Source of the DNA: Lysobacteraceae bacterium SCN 69-320
GTDB lineage: Bacteria; Pseudomonadota; Gammaproteobacteria; Xanthomonadales; Rhodanobacteraceae
Direction of reading: 5' to 3'
Length of the DNA stretch: 64,000 nucleotides
NCBI GenBank assembly: GCA_001725155.1
Contig: MEFP01000006.1
Span: 1-64,000 of the forward strand
Made by a program: the position numbers and the translations under genes. Each line of letters begins with the position of its first letter. Positions within the stretch are counted from its first letter, which is position 1. The notes beneath the pieces are model-generated. The model saw only the letters and a program-made list of their open reading frames with translations. It was not told the DNA's origin and made no database searches. Of this stretch, positions 56,960-64,000 are shown one piece after another.

Positions 56960-57330
56960 GAAGAGGCTCCTTCCGTCCTGCGGCTGTCCTGCACCAGCTT
57001 CTCCACATCCAGGCCCAGGCGCTTCAGTCGCGCGTACAGGGCCGGCCATTCCTCGCGCAGAAAGCGCTCGCGTTCGTTCTTCAGCAAGGTGTCGCGCGCT
57101 CCTTCGTTGACATACATACCGAGTCCCCGTCGTTTCTCGACCAGTTGTTCATTCACCAATTCCTGATACGCCTTGGACACCGTGATCGGATTCAGCTGGA
57201 AATCCGCGGCGACCTGGCGCACCGAGGGCAGGGCGTCCCCTTCGTTCAGCACGCCGTCGAGGATCATCGCCACGACGCGGTCGCGCAGTTGCAGATAGAT
57301 CGGCGTGTTGTCGTTCCACGTGATGGTCAT
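56956..57330 (-). CDS. GntR-family repressor, YtrA subfamily
   Basis: 124 residues. A winged helix (PIYLQLRDRVVAMILDGVL, LPSVRQVAADFQLNPITVSK, LVEKRRGLGMYV) plus only a ~50-residue C-terminal dimerisation tail, the size of YtrA regulators. Ligand unknown. It probably represses its own operon through the inverted repeat at 57723-57748. Four bases separate it from the upstream exported-protein gene. Confidence 0.92.
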   Translation of the reverse strand: MTITWNDNTPIYLQLRDRVVAMILDGVLNEGDALPSVRQVAADFQLNPITVSKAYQELVNEQLVEKRRGLGMYVNEGARDTLLKNERERFLREEWPALYARLKRLGLDVEKLVQDSRRTEGASS

Positions 57331-57334
57331 AGAG

Positions 57335-57694
57335 TCAGTCCTGGCTCACCTGCGGCAGCACCTTGCCAAAGGAATAGTAGGGCATGTCGAAACCGCCCTT
57401 GCCGGCGCTGCGGCGAATCGGCGAGTCCGGCACGCCGTGGTCGCCGCCGCTGGTGGCGCCGATGTCGGCCACCGGCTGGGCATAGGCCAGGGCGATGTCT
57501 TCGGCGCTCGGGCGCACGGTGACTTCGGGCAGGGTGACCAGGGTGGTCACGCGTTCGGGGGCGATCTTGTGCGTGCTCGCATGCGTTGCCGTGGTGGCGG
57601 GCGCAGCCGTTTCGCGGGTATGGCGTTCGATGGCGGCGCCGGCGACGAATGAAAAGGACGCGATCAGTACGGTGGCAACGGTGCTGACTTTCAT
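57335..57694 (-). CDS. small exported protein, first gene of the GntR/ABC operon
   Basis: 119 residues. Signal-type N-terminus MKVSTVATVLIASFSFVAGA; GAGGAA precedes the ATG by five bases. The mature part is Thr/Ala/Pro-rich (TTLVTLPEVTVRPSAEDIAL) without known motifs. It is the first gene after the operator, so it should be induced together with the transporter. Confidence 0.72.
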   Translation of the reverse strand: MKVSTVATVLIASFSFVAGAAIERHTRETAAPATTATHASTHKIAPERVTTLVTLPEVTVRPSAEDIALAYAQPVADIGATSGGDHGVPDSPIRRSAGKGGFDMPYYSFGKVLPQVSQD

Positions 57695-57722
57695 GGCGGT
57701 TCCTCGTGGTGCTCGGCTTGAG

Positions 57723-57748
57723 TGGTGTTGTAGTGAACTATAACACCA
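57723..57748 (-). promoter_or_regulatory. inverted-repeat operator (YtrA/GntR type)
   Basis: TGGTGTTGTAG and CTATAACACCA are 11-base arms around TGAA with one mismatched pair. It covers the -10 of the promoter, so bound repressor would block RNA polymerase. YtrA-family operators known to me share the GTGT..TAGT...ACTA..ACAC layout. Confidence 0.75.
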
Positions 57749-57764
57749 TGTCGAAACCGGTCAA
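57737..57764 (-). promoter_or_regulatory. sigma-70 promoter of the GntR/ABC operon
   Basis: On the minus strand TTGACC (57759-57764), 16 bases, TATAGT (57737-57742). The predicted start lies about 35 bases before the first ATG at 57694. Confidence 0.75.
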
Positions 57765-57884
57765 GCGGTTTTTGCGCCGGTCGTCAAGAAAATTCGAAAG
57801 AAACCCCAAACCAGCAGGAAAAACCGTAACTTAGCCTGTGCATCCGAGTATGCTCGGCAGGTGTTCCACCACCCGGAGACTGTC

Positions 57885-58439
57885 ATGCGTCGTCTCGTAT
57901 CCCTGTTTCTGCTCGCCGCGGCCGTCGCGCCGGCCTGGGCCTGCAGCGATCTGCTCAACAGCGAATACCGGCCGCTGGCCGGCAAGGACAAGGTGTCGCT
58001 CTGCGACAAGTACGACGGTCAGGTGCTGCTGATCGTCAATACGGCGAGCAAATGCGGCTTCACCCCGCAGTACGAGGGACTGGAGCAGCTGCACGCCAAG
58101 TACTCGGGGCAGGGCTTCGCCGTGCTCGGCTTCCCGTCCAACGACTTCAAGCAGCAGGAGCCCGGCAGCGAAAAGGAAATCCAGGAATTCTGCACGCTGA
58201 CCTACGGCGTGAAATTTCCCATGTTCGAAAAAGTCCACGTGACCAAGGAAGACGCCACGCCGCTGTACGCGCGTCTGGCCGACGCGAGCGGCGGGCGCTA
58301 TCCGACGTGGAATTTCTACAAGTACCTGATCGGTCGCGACGGCAAGGTCATTGCCGATTTCCCGAGCAAGGTCAAGCCCGACGATGCGGAACTCGTCTCG
58401 GCGATCGAGAAGGCCATCGCGGCCAAGCCGGCCAAGTGA
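57885..58439 (+). CDS. exported glutathione peroxidase-family protein
   Basis: 184 residues from ATG 57885 (GGAG six bases upstream). The signal peptide MRRLVSLFLLAAAVAPAWAC ends near residue 19. The peroxidatic Cys57 is in NTASKCGFTPQY; Gln in FKQQEPGS and Trp in PTWNFYKYL complete the site. Unlike the gene at 28763, it should act in the periplasm. The reductant there would not be cytoplasmic thioredoxin, so the electron source is open. Confidence 0.92.
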   Translation: MRRLVSLFLLAAAVAPAWACSDLLNSEYRPLAGKDKVSLCDKYDGQVLLIVNTASKCGFTPQYEGLEQLHAKYSGQGFAVLGFPSNDFKQQEPGSEKEIQEFCTLTYGVKFPMFEKVHVTKEDATPLYARLADASGGRYPTWNFYKYLIGRDGKVIADFPSKVKPDDAELVSAIEKAIAAKPAK

Positions 58440-58482
58440 ATGCGGGCGCGGACCCGGCGCGCCGCGCCGGGTCCGCGGATCT

Positions 58483-60204
58483 TCAGTCGCGCGGCCGGAT
58501 CAGGCCCAGGCTCTCGAGTTTCAGCACGATGCGCTGTACGGCTTCGTCGGGGTTCATTTCGCTGGTGTCGATGCGCAGTTCCGGCGATTCGGGCGCCTCG
58601 TACGGATCGCTGATGCCGGTGAATTCCTTGAGCTTGCCGGCGCGGGCCAGCGCGTAGAGTCCCTTGCGATCACGCTGCTCGCAGACGTCCAGCGGCGTCG
58701 CGACATGGGTTTCGACGAACTGTCCGTATTGCGAAATCATCTCGCGCACTTCCTGGCGCGCGGCGGCGTAGGGCGCGATAGGCGCACAGATCGCGATACC
58801 GCCGTTCTTGGTGATCTCGCTCGCGACGAAGCCGATACGCTGCACGTTGAGGTTGCGGTGCTCGCGCGAGAAACCGAGTTCGGAGGACAGGTGCTTGCGC
58901 ACGATGTCGCCGTCGAGCAGGGTGACCGGGCGCGTGCCGAGTTCGAGCAGGCGCACCATCAGCGCGTTGGCCAGCGTCGACTTGCCGGCACCGGAAAGCC
59001 CGGTGAAGAACACTGTGAAGCCCTGCTTGTGGCGCGGCGGATGCGTGCGGCGCAGTTCGGTCACGACTTCCGGATAGGTGAACCATTCGGGGATGTCGAG
59101 GCCTTCGTGCAGACGCCGGCGCAGTTCGGTGCCGGAGATGTTCAGCACGGTCTCGCCAGGCTGTATCTCGTCGGCCGGTGCGTACTGGGCGCGCTCCTGC
59201 ACGTAGAGCATTTCCTGGAACGGCACCATGGTGATGCCCAGCTCGTCCTGATGCCGCGCGACGAGTTCCTGTGCGTCGTAGGGGCCGTAGAACGGCTTGC
59301 CGTCGCTGCCGTTGCCGGGGCCGGCATGGTCGCGGCCGACGATGAAGTGCGAGCAGCCGTGGTTCTTGCGGATGATCGCGTGCCAAAGCGCCTCGCGCGG
59401 GCCGCCCATGCGCATGGCCAGATGCAGCAGCGACAGCATCGTGGTCTGTTCCGGGTAATGCGCGATCAGCTTCTCGTAGCAGCGCACCCGCGTGTAGTGA
59501 TCGATGTCCCCGGGCTTGGTCATGCCGACGCTGGGATGGATCAGCAGGTTGGCCTCGGCGATCTGCGCCGCGCGGAAAGTCAGTTCCAGATGGGCGCGAT
59601 GCATGGGATTGCGCGTCTGGAACGCGACGATGCGGCGCCAGCCGAGCTTGTCGAAGTGGGCGCGCACTTCGCGCGGGCTCAGGCGCAGGTGACGGAAGTC
59701 GTAGTGCTGCGGCAGCGCGAGGCCGCGCAGGCGGCCGCCGAGGTAGATCGGTCCTGCGCGGTCGAGCAGCCAGGCCACGCCCGCATGGCGCTTGTCGGTC
59801 GTGCCGAATACGGCGTTCGCCTCGGCCTCGCGGTCGGGTTCCCAGGCTTCCTCGATGTCGAGCACGGCCAGCGCCACGCCTTCGGGATCGCGCAGCGCGA
59901 TGCGCCGCGCCGGACCGAGCTTGTCGACGAATTCGCGGCTGACGTCCAGGGTGACCGGCATCGGCCAGAGCGTGCCGTCGGCCAGGCGCAGGTCGCGGCA
60001 GACGCTGTCGTAGTCGGCGCGGCCGAGGAAGCCCTTCAGCGGCGAGAACGCGCCGGTCATCAGCAGCTCCAGATCGCAGAGCTGGCGCGCGTTGAGGTCC
60101 CAGCCCGGCAGGCCGGCGGCTTCGTGCTTGAGCGCGTCGCGCTCGGCTTGCGCCACGAGCAGGTCGACGAGTTGGCCGCCGTGCGGCGCGATGAGTTGGC
60201 TCAT
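58483..60204 (-). CDS. fused ATP sulfurylase / APS kinase
   Basis: 573 residues. The N-terminal part is a Sat-type (homo-oligomeric) ATP sulfurylase: PUA-like start, then QTRNPMHRAHLELTF with the HxxH nucleotide motif and IVGRDHAGPG. The C-terminal APS kinase begins near 395, with P-loop GLSGAGKST (402-410) and SREHRNLNVQRIGFVA. Together they turn sulfate into PAPS in one chain. The start is MSQLIAPHGG at 60204. The CysD/CysN type is the more common gammaproteobacterial route. Confidence 0.93.
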   Translation of the reverse strand: MSQLIAPHGGQLVDLLVAQAERDALKHEAAGLPGWDLNARQLCDLELLMTGAFSPLKGFLGRADYDSVCRDLRLADGTLWPMPVTLDVSREFVDKLGPARRIALRDPEGVALAVLDIEEAWEPDREAEANAVFGTTDKRHAGVAWLLDRAGPIYLGGRLRGLALPQHYDFRHLRLSPREVRAHFDKLGWRRIVAFQTRNPMHRAHLELTFRAAQIAEANLLIHPSVGMTKPGDIDHYTRVRCYEKLIAHYPEQTTMLSLLHLAMRMGGPREALWHAIIRKNHGCSHFIVGRDHAGPGNGSDGKPFYGPYDAQELVARHQDELGITMVPFQEMLYVQERAQYAPADEIQPGETVLNISGTELRRRLHEGLDIPEWFTYPEVVTELRRTHPPRHKQGFTVFFTGLSGAGKSTLANALMVRLLELGTRPVTLLDGDIVRKHLSSELGFSREHRNLNVQRIGFVASEITKNGGIAICAPIAPYAAARQEVREMISQYGQFVETHVATPLDVCEQRDRKGLYALARAGKLKEFTGISDPYEAPESPELRIDTSEMNPDEAVQRIVLKLESLGLIRPRD

Positions 60205-60260
60205 GGGATCGGTTCCGGAAATAAGGTGCGGGGTGATGTCACGGTCATGCGGCCGGCGGC

Positions 60261-62153
60261 TCAGTCGGCCGTGGCCTGTTCCAGCGATTCCTGCGCGACC
60301 AGCCATTCGTCCTCGACGCGGCCGAGCTCGCCGGCGACGAGGCCGAGCTCGCGCGTGAGTTCGGCGGCGCGGGTCGACGGCGTTTCGTACAGCGCCGGAT
60401 CGAGCAGCGCGGCTTCCAGCGCGTGCTTGCGTTCGGCCAGCTCGTTCATGCGCTTGTCGAGCTTCTGGATTTCCTTGCGCAGCGGCGCCTCGCGTGCGCG
60501 CTGGTCGGCGCGTTCGCGCCGATCGGGCTTGCGTGCGCCGCCGCCGCTGGCCGGCGCCGCGGCGGCGGTTGCCGTCGTCTCGGCGTTCTGGCGCAGCACG
60601 ATGCGTGCGTAGTCCTCCAGGTCGCCTTCGTACGGCTGCACGCGGCCGCCGCCGACGAACAGCAGGGTCTCGCAGCAGGTGCGGATCAGCGCGCGATCGT
60701 GGGCGACGAGAACGACCGCGCCGTCGAAGCCGTTCAGCGCCTCGGTCAGCGCTTCGCGCATGTCGAGGTCGAGATGATTGGTCGGTTCGTCGAGCAGCAG
60801 CAGATTGGGCCGCTGCCAGACCACGAGCGCCAGACACAGGCGCGCCTTCTCGCCGCCGGAGAACGGCGCGACCGGTTCCAGCGCACGGTCGCCGAGGAAG
60901 CCGAAGCCGCCGAGAAAATCGCGCGCAGCCTGTTCGCCGAGCTTGTCGTCGAGGCGCTTGAGATGTTCGACGGCGCTGGCCTGTGGGTCCAGCGTTTCGA
61001 GCTGGTGCTGGGCGAAATAGCCGATGCGCAGGCCCTTGGCCTCGAAGCGTTCGCCGCTGCGATTCTCGATCGCGCCGGACAGCAGCTTGATCAGGGTCGA
61101 CTTGCCCGCGCCGTTGGCGCCGAGCAGCGCGACGCGGTCGCCGGGCACCAGGCCGAACTTCACGTTGGCCAGCACGGTGCGCTCGCCGTAGCCGGCCGAG
61201 GCGTCGTCCAGCCGCGCGAGCGGATAGGGCAGGGCCTCGGGCTCGCGGAACTCGAAGCGTATGCTCGACGCGGCGCGGATCGGCGCGATTTCGACCATGC
61301 GTTCCAGCGCCTTGACCCGGCTCTGCGCCTGGCGCGCCTTGCTGGCCTTGGCCTTGAAGCGGTCGACGAAACTCTGCAGATGGGCGCGTTCGCGCTGCTG
61401 GCGTTCGTACTGCAACTGCTGCTGCACCAGCCGTTCGGCGCGCTTGCGCTCGAATCCCGACAGATTGCCGGCGAACAGCTCGACCTTTTCTTCGGCGATC
61501 TCCAGCACATGGCTGACCACGTTGTCGAGGAATTCGCGGTCGTGCGAGATCAGCAGCAGGGTGCCTTCGTAGCGGCGCAGCCAGTCTTCCAGCCAGAACA
61601 CCGCGTCGAGGTCGAGATGATTGGTCGGCTCGTCGAGCAGCAGCAGGTCGGAACGGCACATCAGCGCCTGGGCCAGGTTCAGACGCATGCGCCAGCCGCC
61701 GGAGAACTCGGCCACCTTGCGCTGTTCTTCGCCGGGCTTGAAGCCCAGACCATGCATCAGCGCCGCGGCGCGGGCGCGGGCCGCATAGCCGCCGATGGCC
61801 TGCAGGCGTTCGTGCAGCCGGCCCTGGGCCAGTGCGTCGTGCTCGGTTTCGGCGTGCTTCAGGGCGCCTTCGATCTCGCGATATTCGCGGTCGCCGTCGA
61901 GGACATAGTCGATGCCGCTGACCGCGAGAGCCGGAGTCTCCTGGCGTACGTGGGCCAGCACCCAGTCGCGCGGCCGCGAGAAATCGCCGGCGTCGGGCTG
62001 GAGCTCCCCGGCCACCAGGGCGAACAGGCTGGACTTGCCGGCGCCGTTGCGCCCGGTTACGCCGACGCGCCATCCGGTATGGAGCTGAACGCTGGCATCG
62101 GCGAAAAGCAGCTTGCTGCCGCGCCGCAGCGCGACCGAATCGAATCTGAGCAT
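60261..62153 (-). CDS. yheS: ABC-F family ATPase YheS
   Basis: 630 residues with two ABC domains and no membrane helices: Walker A at GRNGAGKSS (34-42) and GANGAGKST (~348), Walker B LLLLDEPTNHLDLD twice, signatures FSGGWRMRL and FSGGEKARL. The linker between them is the charged ABC-F arm, and a C-terminal coiled coil follows. ABC-F proteins act at the ribosomal E site; YheS has been linked to particular nascent chains. It ends 56 bases before the sulfurylase gene. Confidence 0.93.
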   Translation of the reverse strand: MLRFDSVALRRGSKLLFADASVQLHTGWRVGVTGRNGAGKSSLFALVAGELQPDAGDFSRPRDWVLAHVRQETPALAVSGIDYVLDGDREYREIEGALKHAETEHDALAQGRLHERLQAIGGYAARARAAALMHGLGFKPGEEQRKVAEFSGGWRMRLNLAQALMCRSDLLLLDEPTNHLDLDAVFWLEDWLRRYEGTLLLISHDREFLDNVVSHVLEIAEEKVELFAGNLSGFERKRAERLVQQQLQYERQQRERAHLQSFVDRFKAKASKARQAQSRVKALERMVEIAPIRAASSIRFEFREPEALPYPLARLDDASAGYGERTVLANVKFGLVPGDRVALLGANGAGKSTLIKLLSGAIENRSGERFEAKGLRIGYFAQHQLETLDPQASAVEHLKRLDDKLGEQAARDFLGGFGFLGDRALEPVAPFSGGEKARLCLALVVWQRPNLLLLDEPTNHLDLDMREALTEALNGFDGAVVLVAHDRALIRTCCETLLFVGGGRVQPYEGDLEDYARIVLRQNAETTATAAAAPASGGGARKPDRRERADQRAREAPLRKEIQKLDKRMNELAERKHALEAALLDPALYETPSTRAAELTRELGLVAGELGRVEDEWLVAQESLEQATAD

Positions 62154-62354
62154 CCGGCTAGTCTACCAGCCGGGCCCGTCCGGTGTTTTCGCGGCCGGTC
62201 GGAGCGGTCTGCAGGTCCGTCGGGAACTTCGACGGGCCCGGGCGGTCGCACCCCGCCGGACGTTTGCCTTCAACCCGCGCCGTCTCCACAATACGCCGCC
62301 CCGTAGCGCCTAAGCGGCCATCGGGCCGCTAACCATCATTTTCAGGAGCACTAG

Positions 62355-63098
62355 ATGAGCAAGTTTCTGCAGAAGAGCCTGACTGCTGCCGCCATCGTTG
62401 CGGCGCTCGGCACCGCCGGCGGCGCGTTCGCCCAGGAACTCAAGACCGAGAAGGACAAGGTCAGCTACATGGTCGGCATGGACGTGGGCAAGGGCCTGGC
62501 CTCGATCAAGGACGAGATCGACATGGCCGTCGTGATCCAGGCTCTGCAGGCCTCGGTCAAGGGCGACAAGACCGCGCTGACGCAGGAAGAAGCGCTGAAG
62601 ATCCGCCAGGACTTCATGACCAAGCTGCAGGCCAAGCGTGCGGCGGAAGAGAAGGCCAAGGCCGAGACCAACAAGAAGGCCGGCGACGAATTCCTGGCCA
62701 AGAACAAGGGCAAGAAGGGCGTGACCACGACCGCTTCGGGCCTGCAGTACGAAGTCGTCAAGGCTGGCACCGGTCCGAAGCCGAAGGACACCGACACCGT
62801 GCAGGTGCACTACACCGGCACCCTGCTCGACGGCACCAAGTTCGACAGCTCGGTCGACCGCGGCGAGCCGGCGACCTTCCCGCTCAAGGGCGTGATCCCG
62901 GGCTGGACCGAAGGCCTGCAGCTGATGCCGGTCGGCTCCAAGTACAAGTTCTACATCCCGTCCAACCTCGCCTACGGCGAGAACGGCCCGGGCCCGATCG
63001 GCCCGAACGCCGTGCTGACGTTCGAAGTCGAACTGCTCAAGATCATGCCGCCGACGCCGGCCGAGCCGGCCAAGGCCGATCCGGCCAGCAAGAAGTAA
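62355..63098 (+). CDS. periplasmic FKBP-type peptidyl-prolyl isomerase (FkpA/Mip-like)
   Basis: 247 residues. Signal peptide to about residue 26 (GTAGGAFAQE). The N-terminal helical dimerisation domain (KVSYMVGMDVGKGLASIKDE, then a long charged helix) precedes an FKBP domain (VQVHYTGTLLDGTKFDSSVD, IPGWTEGLQLMPVGSKYKFY). The C-terminus is Pro/Ala/Lys-rich. Acts in folding of envelope proteins. AGGAGC lies upstream of the ATG. Confidence 0.94.
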   Translation: MSKFLQKSLTAAAIVAALGTAGGAFAQELKTEKDKVSYMVGMDVGKGLASIKDEIDMAVVIQALQASVKGDKTALTQEEALKIRQDFMTKLQAKRAAEEKAKAETNKKAGDEFLAKNKGKKGVTTTASGLQYEVVKAGTGPKPKDTDTVQVHYTGTLLDGTKFDSSVDRGEPATFPLKGVIPGWTEGLQLMPVGSKYKFYIPSNLAYGENGPGPIGPNAVLTFEVELLKIMPPTPAEPAKADPASKK

Positions 63099-63124
63099 TC
63101 GCGCGTTCGCGCACGATGTGACAC

Positions 63125-63158
63125 GGGGCGCGGCGAGCGTATCGCCGCGCCCCTTTTT
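63125..63158 (+). terminator. Rho-independent terminator of the fkpA-like gene
   Basis: GGGGCGCGGCGA pairs with TCGCCGCGCCCC around GCGTA, then TTTTT. Confidence 0.92.
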
Positions 63159-63183
63159 GTTGTGCTGCGGCGCGCCTGGGCGC

Positions 63184-63192
63184 TGCTAGAAT
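63184..63192 (+). promoter_or_regulatory. candidate extended -10 for ugd
   Basis: TGCTAGAAT matches TGnTAnAAT 29 bases upstream of the ATG; no clear -35. Confidence 0.45.
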
Positions 63193-63220
63193 TTCGTGTT
63201 TTCCCGAGGATCTGCTACGC

Positions 63221-64000
63221 ATGAACGTCACCGTTTTCGGCACGGGCTACGTAGGCCTGGTCACCGGCACCTGCCTCGCGGAAATGGGCAATACCGTCGT
63301 CTGCGTCGACGTCGATGCGGCGAAGATCGCGCGGCTCAAGCAGGGGCAGATCCCGATCTACGAACCGGGCCTCGAAGAGCTGGTGCTGGCCAACCATGCC
63401 GCCGGCCGCCTGGCGTTCACCACCGAAGCGGCGCCAGCCATCGCGCATGGCGAGGTCATCTTCATCGCCGTCGGCACGCCGCCCGGCGAGGACGGCAGCG
63501 CCGACCTGAGCCACGTACTGGCGGTCGCGCGCACGATAGGCCGCCATCTCGGCGCCGGCAGCGTCATCGTCAACAAGTCCACCGTCCCGGTCGGTACGGC
63601 CGACCGCGTGCGTGACACCATCGCCGACGTCCTGGTCGAGCGCGGCGTGTCGATTGATTTCGACGTCGTCTCCAATCCGGAATTCCTCAAGGAAGGCGAT
63701 GCCGTCAACGACTGCATGCGCCCCGACCGCATTGTCATCGGCAGCGACAGCACGCGTGCGATCGCGTTGCTGCGCCGTCTGTACGCGCCGTTCAACCGCA
63801 ACCACGACCGCATCGTGCTGATGGACGTGCGTTCGGCCGAGCTGACCAAGTACGCGGCCAACGCGATGCTCGCGACCAAGATCAGCTTCATGAACGAAAT
63901 GGCCAATATCGCCGAACGCGTCGGAGCGGACATCGAGCTCGTGCGCCACGGCATAGGCTCGGACCCGCGCATCGGCTATCACTTCATCTATCCGGGCGCC
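63221..64000 (+). CDS. ugd: UDP-glucose 6-dehydrogenase (3' truncated by the window)
   Basis: The first 260 residues are inside the window. The Rossmann motif [20 protein letters not shown] starts the protein; [41 protein letters not shown] and [14 protein letters not shown] are family signatures, and the conserved Lys of [20 protein letters not shown] follows. The catalytic Cys (in the GxGxGGSCFPKD motif) would come just after the window edge. Makes UDP-glucuronate for polysaccharides. The product of the same clade may act on GDP-mannose, but UDP-glucose is more likely. Confidence 0.93.
   Translation, partial: MNVTVFGTGYVGLVTGTCLAEMGNTVVCVDVDAAKIARLKQGQIPIYEPGLEELVLANHAAGRLAFTTEAAPAIAHGEVIFIAVGTPPGEDGSADLSHVLAVARTIGRHLGAGSVIVNKSTVPVGTADRVRDTIADVLVERGVSIDFDVVSNPEFLKEGDAVNDCMRPDRIVIGSDSTRAIALLRRLYAPFNRNHDRIVLMDVRSAELTKYAANAMLATKISFMNEMANIAERVGADIELVRHGIGSDPRIGYHFIYPGA

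Noticed and set aside
57861-57884. Longer start for the exported glutathione peroxidase
   Set aside because: The extra eight residues precede the ribosome-binding GGAG and would displace the signal peptide.
58483-62073. A single 1196-codon frame joining the sulfurylase to upstream sequence
   Set aside because: The upstream half is the wrong frame of yheS. The true protein begins at MSQLIAPHGG (60204).

Overview
This window is a contiguous stretch of a G+C-rich gammaproteobacterial chromosome. Gene content and order (uvrC-pgsA-tRNA, a PilH-type regulator, sucA-sucB-lpd, roxA with an acetyltransferase, purB, fumC, yheS) fit the Xanthomonadales. Two exported proteins end in a DGFE-like tail (VDGFESA, ANGFEP). 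From memory such tails are common in Rhodanobacteraceae such as Dokdonella and Rudaea, so a Dokdonella-like organism is my best guess. I have no database support for that.

Layout. 1-0.1 kb: the end of an IS3-family insertion sequence. 0.4-6.4 kb: kdsB, a tyrosine phosphatase, a thioredoxin/NHL protein, a small membrane protein, uvrC and pgsA. 6.5-6.95 kb: a tRNA Gly-Cys-Gly array with its promoter and two hairpin terminators. 7-11.3 kb: a CadC-like membrane regulator divergent from an exported unknown and a serine hydrolase, then a small membrane protein. 11.47-11.78 kb: a tRNA-Leu(UAA) interrupted by a 225-nt group I intron. 11.9-21.6 kb (minus strand): four closely spaced genes encoding a SIR2-like/TIR protein, a 1879-residue membrane STAND NTPase with beta-propeller, Sel1 and Cys-repeat regions, a caspase-like protease and a trypsin-like zymogen. 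This is the best candidate for an undescribed system. 21.8-30.3 kb: an orphan PstS-like protein, two coiled-coil lipoproteins, a TIGR04222-type membrane protein, a cold-shock gene with a long leader, a dicarboxylate transporter, a SlyD-type isomerase, a glutathione peroxidase and two tandem cupredoxins. 30.5-34 kb: an XRE-type protein with a degenerate ATPase domain, overlapping a membrane ATPase that carries a pilin-like extracytoplasmic domain. 34.3-39.7 kb: gyrA, a peroxiredoxin, a heat-shock pair (hsp20 with a sigma-32-type promoter, cbpA) and pilH. 39.8-53.3 kb: an oxidoreductase, a methyltransferase, the 2-oxoglutarate dehydrogenase operon with an extra exported gene, roxA, purB and fumC. 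53.4-64 kb: an exported Pro/Ala-rich protein, a YtrA-type GntR/ABC operon with a visible operator, an exported glutathione peroxidase, a fused ATP sulfurylase/APS kinase, the ABC-F protein YheS, an FkpA-like isomerase and the start of a UDP-glucose dehydrogenase gene.

Working model (inference). The 11.9-21.6 kb operon combines a cytoplasmic NAD-type effector or sensor (SIR2/TIR) and a signalling NTPase that crosses the inner membrane with two proteases that both carry export signals. The trypsin has a clear Arg-VLGG activation site. This suggests a regulated conflict or cell-death system that reaches the periplasm. The rest of the window is mostly core metabolism, repair and stress genes.
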